NCBI RefSeq assembly: GCF_000499845.2
Contig: NC_023758.2
Coordinates: forward strand, 6,929,080 to 6,993,079
DNA length: 64,000 nucleotides
From: Phaseolus vulgaris
Taxonomy: Eukaryota; Streptophyta; Magnoliopsida; Fabales; Fabaceae
Reading direction: 5' to 3'
Both the position numbers and the translations under genes were made by a program. Below, piece after piece: positions 1 to 10,368 of this stretch. Each line of letters begins with the position of its first letter. The stretch's first letter is position 1. Under the pieces are notes generated by a model. The model ran no database searches, was not told the origin of the DNA, and was given only the letters and a program-made list of their open reading frames with translations.

Positions 1-640
1 AATGTTTGCAACTTGTTCTTTTCGCTATTAACTGAATGAAAACACTTATGATATCTTTGAAAACCAATTTCATGTGTTAAAACTGTGTTTTGATATGTTT
101 AATATTTCTTTTACAATCTTAGTGTATGAATTGATTGAAACACTTATGATATCCTTGAAAAACAATTTCATGTGTTAAAATTGTGTTTTGATATGTTTAA
201 TACTTCTTTCATTTACAATCTAAGGTTTTATAACCTAGGAAACTATAAGAAAGTGAATGTTCTGTAGAATAATAGTTTAAAAGTATCTTAACTATGGAAA
301 CAAGCGTATTACTTAGCTAAATGTTTGCAACTTGTTCTTTTCGCTATTAACTAAATAAAAAACACTTATGATATCTTTGAAATCCAATTTCATGTGTTAA
401 AATTGTATTTTGATATGTTTAATACTTCTTTTACAATCTAAGGTCTATTCATTGATTGAAACACTTATGATATCTTTGAAAAACAATTTCATGTGTTAAA
501 ATTGTGTTTTGATATGTTAATACTTCTTTCATTTACAATCTAAGGTTTTATAACCTAGGTAACTATAAGAAAGTGAATGTTCTGTATAATAATAGTTTAA
601 AAGTATCTTAACTATGGAAAACAAGCGTATTACTTAGCTA
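1..640. repeat. Two contracted units (319 + 321 bp)
   Basis: 1-319 is A (38-136) joined straight to D (137-225), with B and C missing, and has a 1-bp deletion in 'ctatggaaacaag'. 320-640 starts as A but changes to C ('gaaatccaat', 'attgtattttg', 'aatacttc'), then D. The second unit closely matches 8297-8617, including 'atatgttaatac' and 'cctaggtaac'. Confidence 0.9.
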
Positions 641-677
641 AATGTTTGCAACTTGTTCTTTTCGCTATTAACTGAAT

Positions 678-776
678 AAAAACACTTATGATATCTTTGA
701 AAACCAATTTCATGTGTTAAAATTGTGTTTTGATATGTTTAATATTTCTTTTACAATCTTAGTGTATGAATTGATT
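678..776 (+). repeat. Monomer A (99 bp)
   Basis: This monomer starts directly after the S end 'actgaat'. It has GATATC near position 14, 'gaaaaccaattt' near 22-33 and the dyad half 'aaattg' near 44. It is recognised by its 3' end 'cttagtgtatgaattgatt', which replaces the 'ctaaggtct' end of B, C and D. It has no CpG in this copy. The same place in zone 2 often has 'tgaaatctttt' or 'tgatatctttt'. Confidence 0.9.
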
Positions 777-867
777 GAAACACTTATGAATATATTCGAA
801 AAATAATTTCACGTGTTAAAATTGTGTTTTCATATATTTTTTACAATCTAAGGTCTATTAATTGATT
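777..867 (+). repeat. Monomer B (91 bp), the CpG-bearing monomer
   Basis: B is shorter than C by about 9 bp in the 'gatatgtttaatac' region, where it reads 'catatatttttt'. It alone carries a perfect 10-bp palindrome GAATATATTC (788-797), an overlapping TTCGAA (795-800) and CACGTG (810-815). The two CpGs of B stand where A, C and D have TpG. B is the most constant of the monomers in this window; a few copies have 'attcaaaaaac' or 'cacttg'. Confidence 0.9.
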
Positions 868-966
868 CAAACACTTATGGTACCTTTGAAAAACCATTTC
901 ATGTGTTCAAATTGTATTTTGATATGTTTAATACTTCTTTTACAATCCAAGGTCTATTCATTGATT
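868..966 (+). repeat. Monomer C (99 bp)
   Basis: C starts 'caaacac' where the other monomers start 'gaaacac', and it carries GGTACC or GATACC at the place of GATATC. It reads 'gttcaaattgtattttg' in the middle, so the central dyad is weaker than in B and D. It ends 'ctaaggtctattcattgatt'. Zone 2 copies often have 'gatttgttt' or an extra C ('aaaaaccc', 100 bp). Confidence 0.9.
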
Positions 967-1055
967 GAAACACTTATGATATCTTTGAAAAACAATTTCA
1001 TGTGTTAATATTGTGTTTTGATATGTTTAATACTTATTTCATTTACAATCTAAGG
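967..1055 (+). repeat. Monomer D (89 bp), junction monomer before S
   Basis: D resembles C but has a 4-bp insertion in 'ttctttcatttacaatc' and is cut off after 'ctaagg', where S begins. The middle reads either 'gttaatattgtg' or 'gttaaaattgtg'; only the second gives the full dyad. D takes part in most rearranged junctions of the window: as D/A hybrids in expanded units and as A/D or C/D hybrids in contracted units. Confidence 0.9.
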
Positions 1056-1187
1056 TTTTATAACCTAGGAAACTATAAGAAGGTGAATGTTCTGTATAAT
1101 AATAGTTTAAAAGTACCTTAACTATGGAAAACAAGCGTATTACTTAGCTAAATGTTTGGAACTTGTTCTTTTCGCTATTAACTGAAT
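1056..1187 (+). repeat. Segment S (132 bp), spacer with degenerate monomer end
   Basis: S runs from 'ttttataacc' to 'actgaat'. The first part (about 55 bp, with CCTAGG and an 'aggtt-ttat-aacct' small hairpin across the D/S join) has no clear match to A-D. The last about 78 bp line up loosely with a monomer: 'ggaaaacaag' with 'gaaaaacaat', 'atgttt' with 'atgttt', and 'ctattaactgaat' with 'ctattaattgatt'. S carries CpGs in 'aagcgtatt' and 'ttcgc'. It is present once per unit, except for small duplications listed below. Confidence 0.85.
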
Positions 1188-2171
1188 AAAAACACTTATG
1201 ATATCTTTGAAAACCAATTTCATGTGTTAAAATTGTGTTTTGATATGTTTAATATTTCTTTTACAATCTTAGTGTATGAATTGATTGAAACACTTATGAA
1301 TATATTCGAAAAACAATTTCACGTGTTAAAATTGTGTTTTCATATATTTTTTACAATCTAAGGTCTATTAATTGATTCAAACACTTCTGATACCTTTGAA
1401 AAACCATTTCATGTGTTCAAATTGTGTTTTGATATGTTTAATACTTCTTTTACAATCTAAGGCCTATTCATTGATTGAAACACTTATGATATCTTTGAAA
1501 AACAATTTCATGTGTTAAAATTGTGTTTTGATATGTTTAATACTTCTTTCATTTACAAACTAAGGTTTTATAACCTAGGAAACTATAAGAAAGTGAATGT
1601 TCTGTATAATAATAGTTTAAAAGTATCTTAACTATGGAAAACAAGCGTATTACTTAGCTAAATGTTTGCAACTTGTTCTTTTCGCTATTAACTGAATAAA
1701 AACACTTATGATATCTTTGAAAACCAATTTCATGTGTTAAAATTGTGTTTTGATATGTTTAATATTTCTTTTACAATCTTAGTGTATGAATTGGTTGAAA
1801 CACTTATGAATATATTCGAAAAACAATTTCACGTGTTAAAAGTGTGTTTTCATATATTTTTTACAATCTAAGGTCTATTAATTGATTCAAACACTTATCA
1901 TACATTTGAAAAACCATTTCATGTGTTCAAATTGTATTTTGATATGTTTAATACTTCTTTTACAATCTAAGGTCTATTCATTGATTGAAACACTTATGAT
2001 ATCTTTGAAAAACAATTTCATGTGTTAATATTGTGTTTTGATATGTTTAATACTTCTTTCATTTACAATCTAAGGTTTTATAACCTAGGAAACTATAAGA
2101 AAGTGAATGTTCTATAATAATATTAGTTTAAAAGTATCTTAACTATGGAAAACAAGCGTATTACTTAGCTA

Positions 2172-2712
2172 AATGTTTGCAACTTGTTCTTTTCGCTATT
2201 AACTGAATTAAAACACTTATGATATCTTTGAAAACCAATTTCATGTGTTAAAACTGTGTTTTGATATGTTTAATATTTCTTTTACAATCTTAGTGTATGA
2301 ATTGATTGAAACACTTATGATATCCTTGAAAAACAATTTCATGTGTTAAAATTGTGTTTTGATATGTTTAATACTTCTTTCATTTACAATCTAAGGTTTT
2401 ATAACCTAGGAAACTATAAGAAAGTGAATGTTCTGTAGAATAATAGTTTAAAAGTATCTTAACTATGGAAACAAGCGTATTACTTAGCTAAATGTTTGCA
2501 ACTTGTTCTTTTCGCTATTAACTGAATAAAAACACTTATGATATCTTTGAAAACCAATTTCATGTGTTAATATTGTGTTTTGATATGTTTAATACTTCTT
2601 TCATTTACAATCTAAGGTTTTATAACCTAGGAAACTATAAGAAAGTGAATGTTCTGTATAATAATAGTTTAAAAGTATCTTAACTATGGAAAACAAACGT
2701 ATTACTTAGCTA
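2172..2712. repeat. 319-bp A-D unit and 222-bp A/D unit
   Basis: 2172-2490 lacks B and C (A 'actgtg', then D 'tatccttg'). 2491-2712 has a single hybrid monomer: A start, then the D form 'gttaatattg' with the 'tttcatttac' end, and S. It is one of two 222-bp units in zone 1; the other is its duplicate at 5073. Confidence 0.92.
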
Positions 2713-4753
2713 AATGTTTGCAACTTGTTCTTTTCGCAATTAACTGAATGAAAACACTTATGATATCTTTGAAAACCAATTTCATGTGTTAAAATTGTGT
2801 TTTGATATGTTTAACATTTCTTTTACAATCTTAGTGTATGAATTGATTGAAACACTTATGAATATATTCGAAAAACAATTTCACGTGTTAAAATTGTGTT
2901 TTCATATATTTTTTACAATCTAAGGTCTATTAATTGATTCAAACACTTATGGTACCTTTTAAAAACCATTTCATGTGTTCAAATTGTATTTTGATATGTT
3001 TAATACTTCTTTTACAATCTAAGGTCTATTCATTGATTGAAACACTTATGATATCTTTGAAACACAATTTCATGTGTTAATATTGTGTTTTGATATGTTT
3101 AATACTTATTTCATTTACAATCTAAGGTTTTATAACCTAGGAAACTATAAGAAGGTGAATGTTCTGTATAATAATAGTTTAAAAGTACCTTAACTATGGA
3201 AAACAAGCGTATTACTTAGCTAAATGTTTGCAACTTGTTCTTTTCGCTATTAACTGAATAAAACCACTTATGATATCTTTGAAAACCAATTTCATGTGTT
3301 AAAATTGTGTTTTGATATGTTTAATATTTCTTTTACAATCTTAGTGTATGAATTGATTGAAACACTTATGAATATATTCGAAAAACAATTTCACGTGTTA
3401 AAATTGTGTTTTCATATATTTTTTACAATCTAAGGTCTATTAATTGATTCAAACACTTATGGTAACTTTTAAAAACCATTTCATGTGTTCAAATTGTATT
3501 TTGATATGTTTAATACTTCTTTTACAATCTAAGGTCTATTCATTGATTGAAACACTTATGATATCTTTGAAAAACAATTTCATGTGTTAATATTGTGTTT
3601 TGATATGTTTAATACTTATTTCATTTACAATCTAAGGTTTTATAACCTAGGAAACTATAAGAAGGTGAATGTTCTGTATAATAATAGTTTAAAAGTACCT
3701 TAACTATGGAAAACAAGCGTATTACTTAGCTAAATGTTTGGAACTTGTTCTTTTCGCTATTAACTGAATAAAAACACTTATGATATCTTTGAAAACCAAT
3801 TTCATGTGTTAAAATTGTGTTTTGATATGTTTAATATTTCTTTTACAATCTTAGTGTATGAATTGATTGAAACACTTATGAATATATTCGAAAAACAATT
3901 TCACGTGTTAAAATTGTGTTTTCATATATTTTTTACAATCTAAGGTCTATTAATTGATTCAAACACTTCTGATACCTTTGAAAAACCATTTCATGTGTTC
4001 AAATTGTGTTTTGATATGTTTAATACTTCTTTTACAATCTAAGGCCTATTCATTGATTGAAACACTTATGATATCTTTGAAAAACAATTTCATGTGTTAA
4101 AATTGTGTTTTGATATGTTTAATACTTCTTTCATTTACAAACTAAGGTTTTATAACCTAGGAAACTATAAGAAAGTGAATGTTCTGTATAATAATAGTTT
4201 AAAAGTATCTTAACTATGGAAAACAAGCGTATTACTTAGCTAAATGTTTGCAACTTGTTCTTTTCGCTATTAACTGAATAAAAACACTTATGATATCTTT
4301 GAAAACCAATTTCATGTGTTAAAATTGTGTTTTGATATGTTTAATATTTCTTTTACAATCTTAGTGTATGAATTTGTTGAAACACTTATGAATATATTCG
4401 AAAAACAATTTCACGTGTTAAAAGTGTGTTTTCATATATTTTTTACAATCTAAGGTCTATTAATTGATTCAAACACTTATCATACATTTGAAAAACCATT
4501 TCATGTGTTCAAATTGTATTTTGATATGTTTAATACTTCTTTTACAATCTAAGGTCTATTCATTGATTGAAACACTTATGATATCTTTGAAAAACAATTT
4601 CATGTGTTAATATTGTGTTTTGATATGTTTAATACTTCTTTCATTTACAATCTAAGGTTTTATAACCTAGGAAACTATAAGAAAGTGAATGTTCTATAAT
4701 AATATTAGTTTAAAAGTATCTTAACTATGGAAAACAAGCGTATTACTTAGCTA
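2713..4753. repeat. Four 510-bp units
   Basis: Units start at 2713, 3223, 3733 and 4243 (510, 510, 510, 511 bp). 2713 has 'ttcgcaattaac' in the S end and 'tttaacatttc' in A. 3223 has 'aaaccac' in A and 'ggtaactttt' in C. Confidence 0.92.
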
Positions 4754-5294
4754 AATGTTTGCAACTTGTTCTTTTCGCTATTAACTGAATTAAAACACTT
4801 ATGATATCTTTGAAAACCAATTTCATGTGTTAAAACTGTGTTTTGATATGTTTAATATTTCTTTTACAATCTTAGTGTATGAATTGATTGAAACACTTAT
4901 GATATCCTTGAAAAACAATTTCATGTGTTAAAATTGTGTTTTGATATGTTTAATACTTCTTTCATTTACAATCTAAGGTTTTATAACCTAGGAAACTATA
5001 AGAAAGTGAATGTTCTGTAGAATAATAGTTTAAAAGTATCTTAACTATGGAAACAAGCGTATTACTTAGCTAAATGTTTGCAACTTGTTCTTTTCGCTAT
5101 TAACTGAATAAAAACACTTATGATATCTTTGAAAACCAATTTCATGTGTTAATATTGTGTTTTGATATGTTTAATACTTCTTTCATTTACAATCTAAGGT
5201 TTTATAACCTAGGAAACTATAAGAAAGTGAATGTTCTGTATAATAATAGTTTAAAAGTATCTTAACTATGGAAAACAAACGTATTACTTAGCTA
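4754..5294. repeat. 319-bp and 222-bp units, second copy
   Basis: 4754-5072 and 5073-5294 repeat 2172-2490 and 2491-2712 at 2582 bp distance, including the 1-bp deletion in 'ggaaacaag' and the A/D hybrid. Confidence 0.9.
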
Positions 5295-7334
5295 AATGTT
5301 TGCAACTTGTTCTTTTCGCAATTAACTGAATGAAAACACTTATGATATCTTTGAAAACCAATTTCATGTGTTAAAATTGTGTTTTGATATGTTTAACATT
5401 TCTTTTACAATCTTAGTGTATGAATTGATTGAAACACTTATGAATATATTCGAAAAACAATTTCACGTGTTAAAATTGTGTTTTCATATATTTTTTACAA
5501 TCTAAGGTCTATTAATTGATTCAAACACTTATGGTACCTTTTAAAAACCATTTCATGTGTTCAAATTGTATTTTGATATGTTTAATACTTCTTTTACAAT
5601 CTAAGGTCTATTCATTGATTGAAACACTTATGATATCTTTGAAACACAATTTCATGTGTTAATATTGTGTTTTGATATGTTTAATAATTATTTCATTTAC
5701 AATCTAAGGTTTTATAACCTAGGAAACTATAAGAAGGTGAATGTTCTGTATAATAATAGTTTAAAAGTACCTTAACTATGGAAAACAAGCGTATTACTTA
5801 GCTAAATGTTTGCAACTTGTTCTTTTCGCTATTAACTGAATAAAACCACTTATGATATCTTTGAAAACCAATTTCATGTGTTAAAATTGTGTTTTGATAT
5901 GTTTAATATTTCTTTTACAATCTTAGTGTATGAATTGATTGAAACACTTATGAATATATTCGAAAAACAATTTCACGTGTTAAAATTGTGTTTTCATATA
6001 TTTTTTACAATCTAAGGTCTATTAATTGATTCAAACACTTATGGTAACTTTTAAAAACCATTTCATGTGTTCAAATTGTATTTTGATATGTTTAATACTT
6101 CTTTTACAATCTAAGGTCTATTCATTGATTGAAACACTTATGATATCTTTGAAAAACAATTTCATGTGTTAATATTGTGTTTTGATATGTTTAATACTTA
6201 TTTCATTTACAATCTAAGGTTTTATAACCTAGGAAACTATAAGAAGGTGAATGTTCTGTATAATAATAGTTTAAAAGTACCTTAACTATGGAAAACAAGC
6301 GTATTACTTAGCTAAATGTTTGGAACTTGTTCTTTTCGCTATTAACTGAATAAAAACACTTATGATATCTTTGAAAACCAATTTCATGTGTTAAAATTGT
6401 GTTTTGATATGTTTAATATTTCTTTTACAATCTTAGTGTATGAATTGATTGAAACACTTATGAATATATTCGAAAAATAATTTCACGTGTTAAAATTGTG
6501 TTTTCATATATTTTTTACAATCTAAGGTCTATTAATTGATTCAAACACTTATGGTACCTTTGAAAAACCATTTCATGTGTTCAAATTGTATTTTGATATG
6601 TTTAATACTTCTTTTACAATCCAAGGTCTATTCATTGATTGAAACACTTATGATATCTTTGAAAAACAATTTCATGTGTTAATATTGTGTTTTGATATGT
6701 TTAATACTTCTTTCATTTACAATCTAAGGTTTTATAACCTAGGAAACTATAAGAAGGTGAATGTTCTGTATAATAATAGTTTAAAAGTACCTTAACTATG
6801 GAAAACAAGCGTATTACTTAGCTAAATGTTTGGAACTTGTTCTTTTCGCTATTAACTGAATAAAAACACTTATGATATCTTTGAAAACCAATTTCATGTG
6901 TTAAAATTGTGTTTTGATATGTTTAATATTTCTTTTACAATCTTAGTGTATGAATTGATTGAAACACTTATGAATATATTCGAAAAACAATTTCACGTGT
7001 TAAAATTGTGTTTTCATATATTTTTTACAATCTAAGGTCTATTAATTGATTCAAACACTTCTGATACCTTTGAAAAACCATTTCATGTGTTCAAATTGTG
7101 TTTTGATATGTTTAATACTTCTTTTACAATCTAAGGCCTATTCATTGATTGAAACACTTATGATATCTTTGAAAAACAATTTCATGTGTTAAAATTGTGT
7201 TTTGATATGTTTAATACTTCTTTCATTTACAAACTAAGGTTTTATAACCTAGGAAACTATAAGAAAGTGAATGTTCTGTATAATAATAGTTTAAAAGTAT
7301 CTTAACTATGGAAAACAAGCGTATTACTTAGCTA
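5295..7334. repeat. Four 510-bp units
   Basis: Units start at 5295, 5805, 6315 and 6825, each 510 bp. 6315 carries 'tggaac' in the anchor and the B and C marks of 641. 6825 repeats 1151 and 3733. Confidence 0.92.
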
Positions 7335-8617
7335 AATGTTTGCAACTTGTTCTTTTCGCTATTAACTGAATTAAAACACTTATGATATCTTTGAAAACCA
7401 ATTTCATGTGTTAAAACTGTGTTTTGATATGTTTAATATTTCTTTTACAATCTTAGTGTATGAATTGATTGAAACACTTATGATATCCTTGAAAAACAAT
7501 TTCATGTGTTAAAATTGTGTTTTGATATGTTTAATACTTCTTTCATTTACAATCTAAGGTTTTATAACCTAGGAAACTATAAGAAAGTGAATGTTCTGTA
7601 GAATAATAGTTTAAAAGTATCTTAACTATGGAAACAAGCGTATTACTTAGCTAAATGTTTGCAACTTGTTCTTTTCGCTATTAACTGAATAAAAACACTT
7701 ATGATATCTTTGAAAACCAATTTCATGTGTTAAAATTGTGTTTTGATATGTTTAATATTTCTTTTACAATCTAAGGTCTATTAATTGATTCAAACACTTA
7801 TGATACCTTTGAAAAACCATTTCATGTGTTAAAATTGTGTTTTCATATGTTTAATACTTCTTTCATTTACAATCTAAGGTTTTATAACCTAGGAAACTAT
7901 AAGAAAGTGAATGTTCTGTATAATAATAGTTTAAAAGTATCTTAACTATGGAAAACAAGCGTATTACTTAGCTAAATGTTTGCAACTTGTTCTTTTCGCT
8001 ATTAACTAAATAAAAAACACTTATGATATCTTTGAAATCCAATTTCATGTGTTAAAATTGTATTTTGATATGTTTAATACTTCTTTTACAATCTAAGGCC
8101 TATTCATTGATTGAAACACTTATGATATCTTTGAAAAACAATTTCATGTGTTAAAATTGTGTTTTGATATGTTTAATACTTCTTTCATTTACAAACTAAG
8201 GTTTTATAACCTAGGAAACTATAAGAAAGTGAATGTTCTGTATAATAATAGTTTAAAAGTATCTTAACTATGGAAAACAAGCGTATTACTTAGCTAAATG
8301 TTTGCAACTTGTTCTTTTCGCTATTAACTAAATAAAAAACACTTATGATATCTTTGAAATCCAATTTCATGTGTTAAAATTGTATTTTGATATGTTTAAT
8401 ACTTCTTTTACAATCTAAGGTCTATTCATTGATTGAAACACTTATGATATCTTTCAAAAACAATTTCATGTGTTAAAATTGTGTTTTGATATGTTAATAC
8501 TTCTTTCATTTACAATCTAAGGTTTTATAACCTAGGTAACTATAAGAAAGTGAATGTTCTGTATAATAATAGTTTAAAAGTATCTTAACTATGGAAAACA
8601 AGCGTATTACTTAGCTA
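7335..8617. repeat. Cluster of four contracted units (319, 321, 322, 321 bp)
   Basis: Starts are 7335, 7654, 7975 and 8297. 7335 is the A-D form seen at 2172 and 4754. 7654 is a mosaic: A up to 'ttttacaatc', then the B end 'ctaaggtctattaattgatt', a C start, B-like 'gttttcatatg' and a D end. 7975 and 8297 are A/C hybrids followed by D. Four different two-monomer units side by side point to repeated deletion here. Confidence 0.9.
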
Positions 8618-9538
8618 AATGTTTGCAACTTGTTCTTTTCGCTATTAACTGAATAAAAACACTTATGATATCTTTGAAAACCAATTTCATGTGTTAAAAT
8701 TGTGTTTTGATATGTTTAATATTTCTTTTACAATCTTAGTGTATGAATTGGTTGAAACACTTATGAATATATTCGAAAAACAATTTCACGTGGTAAAATT
8801 GTGTTTACATATATTTTTTACAATATAAGGTCTATTAATTGATTCAAACACTTATGATATCTTTGAAAAACAATTTCATGTGTTAATATTGTGTTTTGAT
8901 ATGTTTAATACTTCTTTCATTTACAATCTAAGGTTTTATAACCTAGGAAACTATAAGAAAGTGAATGTTCTGTATAATAATAGTTTAAAAGTATCTTAAC
9001 TATGGAAAACAAGCGTATTACTTAGCTAAATGTTTGCAACTTGTTCTTTTCGCAATTAACTGAATGAAAACACTTATGATATCTTTGAAAACCAATTTCA
9101 TGTGTTAAAATTGTGTTTTGATATGTTTAACATTTCTTTTACAATCTAAGTGTATGAATTGATTGAAACACTTATGAATATATTCGAAAAACAATTTCAC
9201 GTGTTAAAATTGTGTTTTCATATATTTTTTACAATCTAAGGTCTATTAATTGATTCAAACACTTATGGTACCTTTTAAAAACCATTTCATGTGTTCAAAT
9301 TGTATTTTGATATGTTTAATACTTCTTTTACAATCTAAGGTCTATTCATTGATTGAAACACTTATGATATCTTTGAAAAACAATTTCATGTGTTAATATT
9401 GTGTTTTGATATGTTTAATAGTTATTTCATTTACAATCTAAGGTTTTATAACCTAGGAAACTATAAGAAGGTGAATGTTCTGTATAATAATAGTTTAAAA
9501 GTACCTTAACTATGGAAAACAAGCGTATTACTTAGCTA
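8618..9538. repeat. 411-bp unit followed by 510-bp unit
   Basis: 8618-9028 is A, B, then 'caaacac' of C joined at once to D ('gatatctttgaaaaac'), so 99 bp are missing. Its B has 'cacgtggtaaaattg' and 'gtttacatat'. 9029-9538 is a full unit with 'ttcgcaatt' and the C form 'ccttttaaaaacc'. Confidence 0.9.
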
Positions 9539-10368
9539 AATGTTTGCAACTTGTTCTTTTCGCTATTAACTGAATAAAACCACTTATGATATCTTTGAAA
9601 ACCAATTTCATGTGTTAAAACTGTGTTTTGATATGTTTAATATTTCTTTTACAATCTTAGTGTATGAATTGATTGAAACACTTATGATATCCTTGAAAAA
9701 CAATTTCAGGTGTTAAAATTGTGTTTTGATATGTTTAATACTTCTTTCATTTACAATCTAAGGTTTTATAACCTAGGAAACTATAAGAAAGTGAATGTTC
9801 TGTACAATAATAGTTTAAAAGTATCTTAACTATGGAAAACAAGCGTATTACTTAGCTAAATGTTTCCAACTTGTTCTTTTCGCAATTAACTGAATGAAAA
9901 CACTTATGATATCTTTGAAAACCAATTTCATGTGTTAAAAATGTGTTTTGATATGTTTAACATTTCTTTTACAATCTTAGTGTATGAATTGATTGAAACA
10001 CTTATGATTATATTCGAAAAACAATTTCACGTGTTAAAATTGTGTTTTCATATATTTTTTACAATCTAAGGTCTATTAATTGATTCAAACACTTATGGTA
10101 CCTTTTAAAAACCATTTCATGTGTTCAAATTGTATTTTGATATGTTTAATACTTCTTTTACAATCCAAGGTCTATTCATTGATTGAAACACTTATGATAT
10201 CTTTGAAAAACAATTTCATGTGTTAATATTGTGTTTTGATATGTTTAATACTTCTTTCATTTACAATCTAAGGTTTTATAACCTAGGAAACTATAAGAAG
10301 GTGAATGTTCTGTATAATAATAGTTTAAAAGTATCTTAACTATGGAAAACAAGCGTATTACTTAGCTA
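9539..10368. repeat. 320-bp A-D unit and 510-bp 'tttccaac' unit
   Basis: 9539-9858 is the A-D form ('actgtg', 'tatccttg') with 'tttcaggtgtt' in D. 9859-10368 is a full unit marked by 'atgtttccaac' and 'gttaaaaatgtg' in A; the same marked unit recurs at 13673, 16586 and 18116. Confidence 0.9.

Larger units (their letters stand above)
641..1150. repeat. Reference 510-bp unit, zone 1 (S-end, A, B, C, D, S-start)
   Basis: This unit shows the full order. The S end is 641-677, A 678-776, B 777-867, C 868-966, D 967-1055 and the S start 1056-1150. Module lengths add to 510, and the next two anchors follow at 1151 and 1661. It differs from the usual form by 'aaataattt' in B, 'caatccaagg' in C and 'aaggtgaatg' in S. 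The internally closest unit I noticed is 6315-6824. Confidence 0.95.
641..2171. repeat. Three 510-bp units
   Basis: Units start at 641, 1151 and 1661 (510, 510 and 511 bp). 1151 has 'tggaac' in the anchor, 'cttctgatacc' in C and 'acaaactaagg' in D. 1661 has 'attggttgaaac' at the A/B join, 'aaaagtgtg' in B and 'tcatacattt' in C. These marks return at 3733 and 4243. Confidence 0.92.
1151..6314. repeat. 2582-bp super-repeat, two tandem copies
   Basis: Copy 1 is 1151-3732 and copy 2 is 3733-6314. Each is the unit series 510, 511, 319, 222, 510, 510, and every unit shares its private marks with the partner 2582 bp away (for example 'tggaac', 'gaattaaaac' and 'gaataaaacc'). Small differences exist, such as 'attggttg' against 'atttgttg' and 'atacttattt' against 'ataattattt'. 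A third, shortened copy follows from 6315: it has 6825 (like 1151 and 3733) and 7335 (like 2172 and 4754) but lacks the 1661/4243-type unit. Confidence 0.85.

Noticed and set aside
671..684. AATAAA in 'actgaataaaaacac' as a polyadenylation signal
   Set aside because: It arises from a one-base variant of the A start in zone 1 and has no transcript context. No evidence of transcription from sequence alone.
1600..1615. TATA-like 'gtataataatag' in S as a promoter
   Set aside because: TATA-like strings are expected by chance at this base composition, and no gene follows.
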